Source of the DNA: Tangfeifania diversioriginum
Lineage (GTDB): Bacteria; Bacteroidota; Bacteroidia; Bacteroidales; Prolixibacteraceae
DNA: 59,329 bases
NCBI GenBank assembly: GCA_945873105.1
Contig: CAMCBW010000035.1
Coordinates: forward strand, 1 to 59,329
Direction of reading: 5' to 3'
The position numbers and the translations under genes are program-made. Positions 52,146 to 59,329 of this stretch are shown one piece after another; position 1 is the stretch's first letter, and each line of letters opens with the position of its first letter. The notes beneath the pieces are model-generated. The model was not told where the DNA came from. It saw nothing but the letters and a program-made list of their open reading frames with translations, and ran no database searches.

Positions 52146-53363
52146 ATGAAAAAAAGATATACGCTTCTCCTGCTCCTTGCAGGTTTCCTGTTTTTCCAGT
52201 CGTGCCAGGAGAAAAAGGCCTACAGGGCCCTGCTCATCACCGGACAAAGCAACCACAACTGGGCTGCCTCTGCACCGATCCTCCAGATCCTGCTCGACCA
52301 GACCAACCTCTTCACCACCGATATTGCCCAGACCCCTGCGGAAAAGGGTGACATGAGCAACTTCAAACCCAACTTCAGCAAATACTCCATCGTGGTGATG
52401 GATTACAACGGTGACGCCTGGCCGGAAGCCACCAAAACCGCCTTCGTGGAGTATGTGAAAAATGGTGGTGGGGTGGTCATTTACCACGAAGCCGACAACT
52501 CCTTTCCTGACTGGAAAGAGTACAACGAAATGATCGGCCTTGGAGGCTGGGGCAACCGCAATGAAAAAGACGGTCCCTATGTCTATTACAAGCGGAATGA
52601 ACTGGTGATAGATACGACAAAGGGCAAAGCAGGCTCGCATGGTCCGCAACACGAGTTCATTGTGAAGAGCAGGAAACCCGATCACCCGATCATGAAAGGA
52701 TTGCCAATCAACTGGATGCATGCCAAGGATGAGTTGTACAGCACCCTCCGCGGTCCGGCCAAAAACATGGAAATCCTGGCTACCGCCTACGCGGATACCG
52801 CCAAAAAAGGAACCGGTCGTGACGAACCCATGCTGATGACCATCACCTACGGCAAGGGCAGAATCTTCCACACCGCCATCGGACATGTCGGCAAAGACAA
52901 GACCCATCCAGCCGCCGAATGCGTCGGATTCATCGTCACCTTCCAGCGTGGTGCCGAATGGGCCGCCAGCGGCAAGGTGACCCAACCCGTTCCATTCGAT
53001 TTCCCGAGCGTTGCCGGCGCCGTGACCCGTCCGGATTACAAGCCGGTTACCCTAGAGGAGGACCTCGACAAGATCGCTGCCTATGAGATCGACAAGAGCA
53101 CCAAATACCTGACAGACCTGCAGGCACGCATCCGTCAGGCTACCGCAGATCCTGCCGCCCTGCTGGTGCTCGAAAAACAGATGGTGAGCATCCTGAAGCA
53201 ACAGGGCGCAACGGTGGAGGGGAAAAAACTGATCCTCAGAGAACTCGCCTGGATGGGTTCAGACTACTGCGTTCCCTCCGTCACCGAACTGCTGAAAGTG
53301 CCTGAACTGCAGGACGCCGCAGCCTTTACCCTCGAAAGGATGAAGGGTCCCCGGAAAATTTGA
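52146..53363 (+). CDS. ThuA-domain lipoprotein
   Basis: The start is set at the ATG at 52146, giving a clean lipoprotein signal (lipobox F-Q-S-C20) and 405 residues. ALLITGQSNHNWAAS, SIVVMDYNGDAWPE, YVKNGGGVVIYHEADNSFPDW, WMHAKDELYSTLRGPAKN and MLMTITYGKGRIFHTAIGH are the ThuA/trehalose-utilisation (PF06283) blocks, a class-I-glutamine-amidotransferase-like fold. The C-terminal 100 residues (about 300-405) are helical and look like an extra domain. ThuA works with the Gfo/Idh/MocA-type ThuB in rhizobial 3-keto-trehalose use, which fits the two oxidoreductases upstream. Its precise reaction here is unknown. Confidence 0.85.
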   Translation: MKKRYTLLLLLAGFLFFQSCQEKKAYRALLITGQSNHNWAASAPILQILLDQTNLFTTDIAQTPAEKGDMSNFKPNFSKYSIVVMDYNGDAWPEATKTAFVEYVKNGGGVVIYHEADNSFPDWKEYNEMIGLGGWGNRNEKDGPYVYYKRNELVIDTTKGKAGSHGPQHEFIVKSRKPDHPIMKGLPINWMHAKDELYSTLRGPAKNMEILATAYADTAKKGTGRDEPMLMTITYGKGRIFHTAIGHVGKDKTHPAAECVGFIVTFQRGAEWAASGKVTQPVPFDFPSVAGAVTRPDYKPVTLEEDLDKIAAYEIDKSTKYLTDLQARIRQATADPAALLVLEKQMVSILKQQGATVEGKKLILRELAWMGSDYCVPSVTELLKVPELQDAAAFTLERMKGPRKI

Positions 53364-53377
53364 GCAAAAAAACTTTA

Positions 53378-53695
53378 TTACACAGATTTACACAGAGAAG
53401 CACAGAGTTTCACAGAGAAGAGTATGAGCTAATCTTTGAATTTGAAAACCTTATTTTCTCTGGAAACCTTAGTAGTAAGAAATATTGTAGATTAAGTCTT
53501 AACCTTATTACCTTATTTAATGGATAATACCGGATTCAAAACCTGGTATAATCTTCCAATTAATAAGGTAATAAGGTTTTGTGTCTCGGGTGGCTATTTT
53601 TCTACTAAGGTTGCTTGAGAAAATAAGGTTTAACAAATCTCCAATTCCTCTCTTATTTTTTTTAAATTTGTTTCTCCGTGTAACTCTGTGTAATC
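53378..53695 (+). repeat. palindromic MITE-like element, copy A (upstream of the glycosyltransferase)
   Basis: About 318 bp with TTACACAG-type left end and CTCTGTGTAA right end. The interior is itself inverted: AACCTTATTTTCTCTGG...CTTAGTAG on the left faces CTACTAAGG...AGAAAATAAGG on the right, and AACCTTATTACCTTATT faces AATAAGGTAATAAGGTT around the centre. No coding sequence is recognised. The reverse complement aligns along its length with copy B at 54.7-55.0 kb. It ends 22 bases before the ATG of the GT2 gene. It accounts for nearly all of the 354-base gap 53364-53717. Confidence 0.85.
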
Positions 53696-53717
53696 TTTTA
53701 AATATAATCAAATCAAG

Positions 53718-54641
53718 ATGTTTAGCCTTGTCATCCCCGTCTACAACGAAGAACAGCTGATCGACGATCTGGTTACCCGGTGCGTGGCAGCTGTCGAGTC
53801 GTTTGCGGGTGATTACGAGCTGCTCTTCATCGACGACGGCAGCACGGATGATACGGTTAAACAGCTGCTGAAACACCGGCTGCTGAACAAGAAAATCAAG
53901 ATCGTCTCCCTCTCCAAGAATTTCGGCCACCAGGCCGCCTTCACCGCCGGTCTCGAATTCGCCAAGGGTTCCATCGTGGCCATGATGGACGGCGACCTGC
54001 AGGATCCGCCCGAACTATTGTTAGAGATGTACCGCAAAATAAGGGAGGAAGGCTTCGACATCATCAGTGGCAGGCGCACCGGCCGAAAAGGGAAAAGCCA
54101 GCGGACACTCTACACCTTCCTCTTCCACCTGCTCTTCAAAAATATCGCCGGACTGGAAAACATGGTAAACGCCGGCAACTTCTCGATGATGACCCGCGAG
54201 GCGCTGCAAGCCCTCCTCTCCATGAACGAGAAAGTCAGGTACATGCCGGGCCTTCGCTCCTTCATCGGCTTCAACCAGGGAACCGTCGACTACATCCGCG
54301 ACGACAGGGCCCACGGCGAACCCAAGATGAGCCTCTCCAAACTCTTCGCCCTGGCCACCGATGCCATCTTCTCCTTTTCCCGTCTGCCCATCCGCCTTTG
54401 CCTCTGGCTGGGTTCCATCGGCACCATCGTCTTTATGCTGGCCGGGATTTATGTGTTGATCGAAAAAATCCTTGGACTGGCACTGCTGGGATGGTCCTCC
54501 ACCCTGCTGAGCCTCTATTTCCTCGGCTCCATCCAGCTCATCTTCCTCGGCATCGTCGGCGAATACGTCTTCCGTATCTACAAGGAATCCCAAAACCGGC
54601 CGATCTACTTCATCAAGAAAATCCACGAGGATTCGATTTAA
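53718..54641 (+). CDS. GtrB/DPM1-like GT2 glycosyltransferase (polyprenyl-phosphate sugar synthase type)
   Basis: This 307-residue protein has a GT2 domain (1-215): SLVIPVYNEEQLIDDL, ELLFIDDGSTDDT, SKNFGHQAAFTAGL, D91-G-D-L-Q-D-P-P, GRRTGRKGKSQ. A basic HGEPKMSL block is followed by two C-terminal membrane helices (about 231-253 and 265-288), then a short tail. This layout is that of GtrB/ArnC/DPM1-like enzymes that move a sugar from UDP or GDP to undecaprenyl phosphate on the cytosolic face. The GT-C-type membrane protein after it could use the lipid-linked sugar. The gene is bracketed by inverted copies of one repeat. Confidence 0.9.
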   Translation: MFSLVIPVYNEEQLIDDLVTRCVAAVESFAGDYELLFIDDGSTDDTVKQLLKHRLLNKKIKIVSLSKNFGHQAAFTAGLEFAKGSIVAMMDGDLQDPPELLLEMYRKIREEGFDIISGRRTGRKGKSQRTLYTFLFHLLFKNIAGLENMVNAGNFSMMTREALQALLSMNEKVRYMPGLRSFIGFNQGTVDYIRDDRAHGEPKMSLSKLFALATDAIFSFSRLPIRLCLWLGSIGTIVFMLAGIYVLIEKILGLALLGWSSTLLSLYFLGSIQLIFLGIVGEYVFRIYKESQNRPIYFIKKIHEDSI

Positions 54642-54707
54642 TTCCTTTGTTACCCTCGTTTTTAAGATTACTTAACTTGTCCCGATTTTTCGGGAGAGTT
54701 GCATAGA

Positions 54708-55012
54708 AGCACATTGGACCACAGAGAAATAAATTTAAAAATGAAAAGAGGAAATGGTGATTTGATAAACCTTATTTTCTTCAGTAACCTTAGTAGAAAA
54801 ATAGCCGCCCGAAATACAAAACCTTATTACCTTATTAATTGGAAGATAATTTCAGATTTTGATGCAGCTATTATCTGTTAAATAAGGTAATAAGGTTAAA
54901 GGTTAATCTTTGAAATTTCTTTCTACTAAGGTTGCCAGAGAAAATAAAGGTTACAAATCCAAAGATTAGTTATTGTAATTCTTTGTGTAACGCTGTGCTT
55001 CTCTGTTTAACC
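54708..55012 (-). repeat. palindromic MITE-like element, copy B (inverted relative to copy A)
   Basis: About 305 bp. Its reverse complement follows copy A base by base with scattered substitutions, including AACCTTATTACCTTATT, the central CCAATTAATAAGG and the CTACTAAGGTT block, and ends with AAGCACAGCG-like sequence. A 60-codon + strand frame through it is only translated repeat. It ends 50 bases before the ATG at 55063 and lies in the 421-base gap 54642-55062, which holds no gene. Confidence 0.85.
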
Positions 55013-55062
55013 TTTACCGGACTCAATTATTTTTCAATACATTTGGATAGAAAAAATTTCCA

Positions 55063-57162
55063 ATGCCTCTCTCCTTCGACAATATTATCTACCGTCCGGA
55101 TTTCGGCAAAGACAAAATCGTCAGGGGCATCTTCAACCTCCTCGCGGGATTGCTCCTCATTTTCATGCTCCTGGGTGCCAAGGATGCCGGCATCTCCGGC
55201 GACGAAGACCTTCATTACCAGCAATCCATCTCCGTTTACAACTATTTCTCCACCCTCGGAACCGACCAAAGCGCCCTCGACACTCCGGCCACCCACCTCA
55301 AATACTACGGCCAATCCTTCGACAACCTCACCACCATCCTGATCCGCTGGTTCAACATCGACGACATATACACCTTCCGTCACCAGGCCAACGCCCTGGC
55401 CGGCTGGCTCTGCATCCTCCTGGCTGCCCTGCTGACAGTTTGGCTTTCCGGGTACGGAGCAGGAATCCTGACCCTCTTCCTCTTCGCCCTCTCCCCCACC
55501 TTCCTCGGCCACGCGCAAAACAACCTCAAGGACATCCCCTTCGCCCTCGCCTACCTGGCCAGCACCCTCTACCTGCTCAAATGGCTCTTTGCCGAAAAAC
55601 GAACCTGGAGGAACACGCTGCCTCTCATCCTCTCCATTGCCCTCTGTATCAGCATCCGTCCCGGCGGACTCCTTCCCGCCTGCTACCTGCTGTTGTTCGC
55701 TGCCATCATGGAGTTCAAAACCTACCGGGAAACCGCCAGAATCAATACAGGTGCGCTCCGGAAACTGGCCCTCTCCATTGGAATCATCCTGCTCGGCTCC
55801 TACCTGCTGGGGATCCTGCTTTGGCCCTATGTCCTCCAAAATCCCATCAGCGGCTTCTGGAAATCCTACCAGGTGATGACGCAGTTCCCCACCACCATCC
55901 GCCAGATCTTCGAAGGCAGACTGGAATGGTCCGACTGGATGCCCTGGTACTACCTTCCCAAATTGATGCTCATCACCATCCCCCTGCTGGTTTGGGCCGG
56001 CATACTGGCCTTTTTTACCGTAGCCGGGAAGGTCCTAAAGCAAGATTGGCTCAAATATGGCATGGTCATTTTCACCATCCTCTTTCCCATAATATTCGTG
56101 ATTTACGAAAAATCGAACCTCTACGGCTCCTGGCGCCACTTTCTCTTTGTCTATCCCACAATGGTGGTACTCGCCGCCATCGGACTGTGGCACCTCTGGC
56201 TCCGCTTGAAAACGCGGCTCTTTCGCGGATTGGCCATCACGGTAGTATTGTTGCTGGCCTGGCATCCCGTCCACTTCCTGGTAAGGAGTCATCCCTATTA
56301 CTACCTCTATTACAACCCGTTGGTGGGCGGACTGAAAGGCGCGTACGGCAACTACGAAACCGACTATTACTACCACTCCATGCGCGAAGGATCCGAATGG
56401 CTGGTCGGCTATCTGCACAAAAATCATCCCGGCGATAGCCTGAAGGTGGCCACCAACTTCCCGGCCAACTGGTTTTACAGGAACGACAAGCAGCTGAAGG
56501 CAGGTTACCTCCCCTGGAACGAGCGCAGCCAGCACGACTGGGACTACTTCGTGGTGGCCAACAGCTATCTCGCCCCTGCGCTGCTGAAGAACAAAAACTG
56601 GCCACCCAAAAATGCCATTAAAATCATCGAAGCCGATGGCATCCCCATTTGCGCGGTGGTAAAACGTGAAACAAAAGCCGATTTTCTGGGCTACAGGGCC
56701 CTCCGGCAGCACCAACCGGAAGAGGCTACCAAATATTTTGAAGAAGCCCTCCAAAAAGAGTGTCAGGATGAAATAATCTTTTTTAATTTTGCGTCGGTCT
56801 GCTACAGCACGGGTGACAAGGCAAAGGCGATGTCACTGCTGCAGAAAGGGTTGGAAATCAATCCCGAAAGCGACAGAATCCTGATGTTCCGGGCCAATAT
56901 CCTTGCCGAAAACGGGGAAAGCGAAAAGGCGGCCGAGGCTTACAAAATGCTGATCGGCATCAACCGGAAATATTTCGATGCCTACCCCGCCCTGGCAAAG
57001 ATCCTGACTGGAAAGGGCGAACTGAAAGAGGCCCGCGACCTGCTGAAACGCTGCCTGACGATGAACCCGGGATTCAAAATTGCTTACGCCGGCCTGGCCG
57101 ATAGCTACCGCGAAACCGACCCGGAGGTGGCCGGGAAGTACGACAAGCTCGCCAAGGAATGA
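55063..57162 (+). CDS. GT-C-type (GT39-like) membrane glycosyltransferase with TPR tail
   Basis: This 699-residue integral membrane protein has about ten membrane helices in residues 20-420. The first loop carries ISGDEDLHYQQ (acidic GT-C-like D-E-D) and YGQSFDN, with APATH-type loop TPATHLKYYG. Lumenal segments after the helices include HPYYYLYYNP and WNERSQHDWDY. The last 150 residues are tetratricopeptide-like repeats (FLGYRALRQHQPEEATKYFEEALQ, AMSLLQKGLEINPESD, KAAEAYKMLIGI, ARDLLKRCLTMNPG). GT-C enzymes transfer a sugar from a polyprenyl-phosphate donor outside the cytoplasm. The partner would be the GtrB-like gene upstream. The exact acceptor is unknown. Confidence 0.8.
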   Translation: MPLSFDNIIYRPDFGKDKIVRGIFNLLAGLLLIFMLLGAKDAGISGDEDLHYQQSISVYNYFSTLGTDQSALDTPATHLKYYGQSFDNLTTILIRWFNIDDIYTFRHQANALAGWLCILLAALLTVWLSGYGAGILTLFLFALSPTFLGHAQNNLKDIPFALAYLASTLYLLKWLFAEKRTWRNTLPLILSIALCISIRPGGLLPACYLLLFAAIMEFKTYRETARINTGALRKLALSIGIILLGSYLLGILLWPYVLQNPISGFWKSYQVMTQFPTTIRQIFEGRLEWSDWMPWYYLPKLMLITIPLLVWAGILAFFTVAGKVLKQDWLKYGMVIFTILFPIIFVIYEKSNLYGSWRHFLFVYPTMVVLAAIGLWHLWLRLKTRLFRGLAITVVLLLAWHPVHFLVRSHPYYYLYYNPLVGGLKGAYGNYETDYYYHSMREGSEWLVGYLHKNHPGDSLKVATNFPANWFYRNDKQLKAGYLPWNERSQHDWDYFVVANSYLAPALLKNKNWPPKNAIKIIEADGIPICAVVKRETKADFLGYRALRQHQPEEATKYFEEALQKECQDEIIFFNFASVCYSTGDKAKAMSLLQKGLEINPESDRILMFRANILAENGESEKAAEAYKMLIGINRKYFDAYPALAKILTGKGELKEARDLLKRCLTMNPGFKIAYAGLADSYRETDPEVAGKYDKLAKE

Positions 57163-57636
57163 CGGAGAGACCGAAAGGACGGAGAGAAGAATTGAAACGG
57201 GGAAACGGAGAGGAAAGACTGGGGGACTAAGGGACTTGTGGACGGGGGGAGTGGAACTCCGGAGATTGAATCATCCATTTACCCAAATGTTGATCCTGGC
57301 GCATTCCCCTCCCCTGGAGGGGTGCCCGAAGGGCGGGGTGGGTTCTATCCTTTACACCAATCCTACCGCGTAGCGGTTACAGTATTGTAGCCCGGGTTAG
57401 GAAATGTTGATTGACCACCGTCCGCAGTAGCATGTTGAAAAATTGAACCCGGTCCCTGAGCGAAGGTTCCCCTGAGCTTGTCGAAGGGTCGAAGGAGGAG
57501 TCAAAGTTCCTTAATACTGTGGAAACTATGCCCGGTCCCTGAGCGAAGCCGAAGGGCGGACGGAAGCATCGAATGTAAAAATTGAAAAAACCATATAGTA
57601 AACGAACAAATATTCTGTAACAAAAAAAAAACCACA
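57163..57636. other. 474-base gap with GAGCTTGTCGAAGGG-type dispersed repeats
   Basis: CCCTCCCCTGGAGGGGTG followed by CCCGAAGGGCGGGGTGGG is at about 57307-57343. GGTCCCTGAGCGAAGG occurs at 57450 and again in variant form at 57535. CCTGAGCTTGTCGAAGGG is at 57472-57489. These are well-known dispersed repeats in bacterial genomes. No open frame here is convincing and no promoter was called. The small membrane-protein gene begins after it. Confidence 0.6.
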
Positions 57637-57885
57637 ATGAAAAAATCCATCCTCCGTTTGGCACTGGCAATGGTCCTGGTGCTGAACATAGCCTTCATGG
57701 CACTGGCCCAGGAGCCAAAAGCCGAAAAAGATACCATTAACGCCGACAAGGCCGCCAAACCCGTCTTCTACCAGGCCGCCGAAGAGGAAAAAACCAACGA
57801 AGGCTGCAGTCCGATCGTCTATGTCGTAGGTGCCGTGATTGTTGTGGCCGGTGTCGCCCTTATTCTCCGTAAGAAGAAAAAATAG
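57637..57885 (+). CDS. small secreted protein with C-terminal membrane helix and Lys tail
   Basis: This 82-residue protein has a strong signal peptide (about 1-24, ending MALAQ). A short polar, Glu/Lys-rich middle follows (about 25-57), then GCSP and one hydrophobic helix (about 58-77), ending RKKKK. The layout of helix plus basic tail at the C-terminus resembles a membrane stop-transfer or sorting-type tail, but there is no LPXTG. Codon pattern, signal peptide and the AT-rich A-run just before ATG support a real gene. Function unknown. Confidence 0.6.
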   Translation: MKKSILRLALAMVLVLNIAFMALAQEPKAEKDTINADKAAKPVFYQAAEEEKTNEGCSPIVYVVGAVIVVAGVALILRKKKK

Positions 57886-57899
57886 GACTCAACATCCAT

Positions 57900-57945
57900 G
57901 AAACAAAAATGTTTGAAACATATTTGTTTCAAACATTTTTGTTTC
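57900..57945. terminator. 21-bp-stem hairpin terminator candidate
   Basis: The arms 57900-57920 and 57925-57945 are exact reverse complements with a TATT loop. It begins 15 bases after the stop codon of the small protein gene and also faces the end of selD, which converges from the right. It is made of the same GTTTGAAA vocabulary as the hairpin at 44.2 kb. Confidence 0.7.
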
Positions 57946-58089
57946 AAATTATTTCTCCCTAAATTTTTGGTGGCTGAACGCTTTTTATATTAAAATAGCG
58001 CAATTAGTCATGACATGGCTAGTCCCGATCCTTCTGGACAGCTTTGTTGTAATCCTCTATTGTCCAAAATCCGGTAATCCCTTCATCCG

Positions 58090-59130
58090 CTAATCCAAAT
58101 ACAAACTCCTTTTACTCCTCGGTACCGCCTCTCCAATCACCGCCGACTCCGGCAAGCCGGCCTTTCTCAATGCCTCCAAAACAGCCTCCGCCTTCGCGGC
58201 CGGCACCGCCATCAACAATCCCCCGGAGGTCTGGGCATCGCAGCACAACATTTTCAGTTCGTAATTCAGCGCAGCTCCGAATACCGTGCTCTCCTTCACA
58301 AACTCCAGGTTCCGGAAGGCCGCACCCGGGATGCACCCCTCCTCCAGCAATTCTATCGCCTCGGGATAGTGCGGCAAATTGTTCGAATTGATCCGTATCG
58401 TCACATTGCTCGCCTCCGCCATCCGCATCGCGTGTCCCAGCAACCCGAAGCCGGTGATATCGGTAGCCCCCTTCAGGTCAAAATCCTGCATCACGGCGGC
58501 CCCGCTTTTGTTCAGCAACTTCATGTAGTCGAGCGCCTTCTGCACGGTCGGCTCATCCGTCATCCCGTTTCGCTGACCGGCCAGGATCACCCCCGAGCCC
58601 AGCGGCTTGGTCAATATCATCACATCCCCGGCCCGAACGCCTGAGTTGGTGATCAGCCGGTCGGGATGCACCGTCCCCACCACCGCCAGTCCGAACTTGG
58701 GCGGATAGTCCTCGATGGTGTGGCCCCCTAGTATCAATGCACCCGCCTCCGCCACCTTGTCGTGGCCCCCCTGCAGGATCTCCCCGAAAACCTCCAAAGG
58801 CATCTTCACCGCCGAGAACATCATCAGGTTCAGCGCCAGCAGCGGCGTTCCCCCCATGGCATAGACATCGCTCAGCGCATTGGCCGCCGCGATCTGCCCG
58901 AACTCATACGCGTCGCGGCACACCGGCGGGAAGAAGTCGGTGGTGTAGATCAGGGCCGTCTCATCGTTCAACCGGTAAACCCCCGCATCGTCGTGCGTCT
59001 CAATGCCCACCATCAGGTTGGGATGCGAGACTTTGGGCAGCTTTGCAAGGATTTCCCCCAGCTGCACCGGCGACAACTTGGCCGAACAACCACCCTGCTC
59101 AACCGTAGACAACAGATCAAAATCACTCAT
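58090..59130 (-). CDS. selD: selenide, water dikinase
   Basis: The protein has 346 residues from the ATG at 59130; an upstream in-frame start would add 14 unlikely hydrophobic residues. G-G-C15-S-A-K18 is the catalytic Cys/Lys loop; the codon is TGT, so Cys and not selenocysteine is used. HDDAGVYRL and YTTDFFPPVCRDAYEFGQIAAANALSD (in parts) match the ATP/metal site. GGHTIED, GATDITGFGLLGH and CDAQTSGGLL are further SelD blocks. It makes selenophosphate from selenide and ATP for selenocysteine or 2-selenouridine synthesis. No selA, selB or selU lies in the window. It converges on the small protein gene, separated by 204 bases with a hairpin. Confidence 0.95.
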   Translation of the reverse strand: MSDFDLLSTVEQGGCSAKLSPVQLGEILAKLPKVSHPNLMVGIETHDDAGVYRLNDETALIYTTDFFPPVCRDAYEFGQIAAANALSDVYAMGGTPLLALNLMMFSAVKMPLEVFGEILQGGHDKVAEAGALILGGHTIEDYPPKFGLAVVGTVHPDRLITNSGVRAGDVMILTKPLGSGVILAGQRNGMTDEPTVQKALDYMKLLNKSGAAVMQDFDLKGATDITGFGLLGHAMRMAEASNVTIRINSNNLPHYPEAIELLEEGCIPGAAFRNLEFVKESTVFGAALNYELKMLCCDAQTSGGLLMAVPAAKAEAVLEALRKAGLPESAVIGEAVPRSKRSLYLD

Positions 59131-59329
59131 GGACACAAAAATAAACACAAAAAAGAAATTAATCCCACCCAACCACGAATTACACCAATTGTCTGAATCA
59201 GGATTTACAGAATTATAGAATTAACAGGATTGGATTGGTTGTAACAATAGGGTTTTGCGATTTAAAATCATATTTTCGATACCGATCCTATTGATTGAAA
59301 ATAGAGAGTTGAGGTGCTGAGATAAAATC
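59131..59329. repeat. intergenic tail with AACCACGAATTACAC and GTCTGAATCAGGATTTACAG repeats
   Basis: GTCTGAATCAGGATTTACAG from 59191 onward, then a TTATAGAATTAACAGGATT run, repeats the element at 50.34-50.40 kb. AACCACGAATTACAC just before it (59171-59185) is a second dispersed repeat, of which AACCACGAATC near 50439 may be a short relative. No coding sequence is recognised up to the end of the window. Confidence 0.6.

Noticed and set aside
54699-54881. A 60-codon + strand frame after the GT2 gene
   Set aside because: It is the translation of repeat copy B; a similar peptide arises from copy A on the other strand.
58090-59130. Selenocysteine at the SelD catalytic position
   Set aside because: The codon is TGT, so Cys is used, and no SECIS or TGA is involved.

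Overview
The window looks like a chromosomal stretch from a glycan-degrading member of the Bacteroidota, perhaps a Bacteroidales/Marinilabiliales-type organism. The evidence is Bacteroidota-style lipoprotein signals, TAnnTTTG-type promoter boxes, dense tandem runs of secreted glycosidases and Cys-type sulfatases, DUF1961/DUF1080/GH92 families, and many short palindromic intergenic repeats. No rRNA, tRNA, CRISPR array, insertion-sequence transposase or SusC/SusD pair is visible. The genus cannot be fixed from this sequence alone.

Layout. (A) 1-14436: a polysaccharide-utilisation block read on the + strand. It holds the end of an FG-GAP propeller protein, a heparinase II/III-like lyase with an N-terminal DUF4962-like part, a GH106-like TIM-barrel protein, two sulfatases, a GH28, a GH3 and a GH29. 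(B) 14625-15791: a DUF1016/YhcG-type PD-(D/E)xK nuclease that interrupts the sugar genes. (C) 15854-35457: a long, tightly packed + strand run. It holds two tandem GH27 alpha-galactosidase-like lipoproteins, two Tat-exported Gfo/Idh/MocA oxidoreductases, a GH105-like hydrolase, four large secreted or membrane-anchored proteins of unrecognised (probably alpha/alpha-toroid) families around a DUF1961 (YesU-like) protein, a second GH105-like hydrolase and an unclassified TIM-barrel lipoprotein. (D) 35504-36928 (- strand): an ATPase_2/DUF234 protein with a nuclease-like C-terminus. (E) 37234-41117: a third sulfatase and a divergent GH92. (F) 41376-53363: a mixed block with a PhoD-like phosphatase, DUF190, a DUF1080 3-keto-glycoside enzyme, two - strand hydrolases (MBL and metallophosphoesterase), a DUF1349-like protein, a tetraheme NapC/NrfH-type cytochrome fused to an SUMF1 domain, two more Tat-type Gfo/Idh/MocA oxidoreductases and a ThuA-domain lipoprotein. 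(G) 53718-57162: a GtrB/DPM-like glycosyltransferase and a GT-C-type membrane protein with a TPR tail. (H) 57637-59130: a small membrane protein and selD (- strand).

How the genes fit together. Blocks A, C and E have the enzymes expected for a sulfated, fucose- and galactose-containing, uronic-acid-bearing polysaccharide. Lyases would leave unsaturated uronic-acid ends, the two GH105-like enzymes would remove these, sulfatases would desulfate, and exo-glycosidases would trim the rest. The exact substrate is not determinable. Block F suggests a second, oxidative route: Tat-exported NAD-type oxidoreductases, a DUF1080 protein and a ThuA-domain protein are the known parts of 3-keto-glycoside pathways. 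Here a cytochrome-SUMF1 fusion sits 13 bases upstream of the first oxidoreductase and could be its electron outlet. That fusion locus is the strongest candidate for an undescribed system in the window.

A second theme is repeats. At least six families of short interspersed or palindromic elements fill the gaps. One family appears as two inverted copies of about 310 bp flanking the glycosyltransferase gene. One element sits in frame inside the predicted signal peptide of the second GH27. One 247-bp element with 23-bp terminal inverted repeats fills the gap upstream of GH28.
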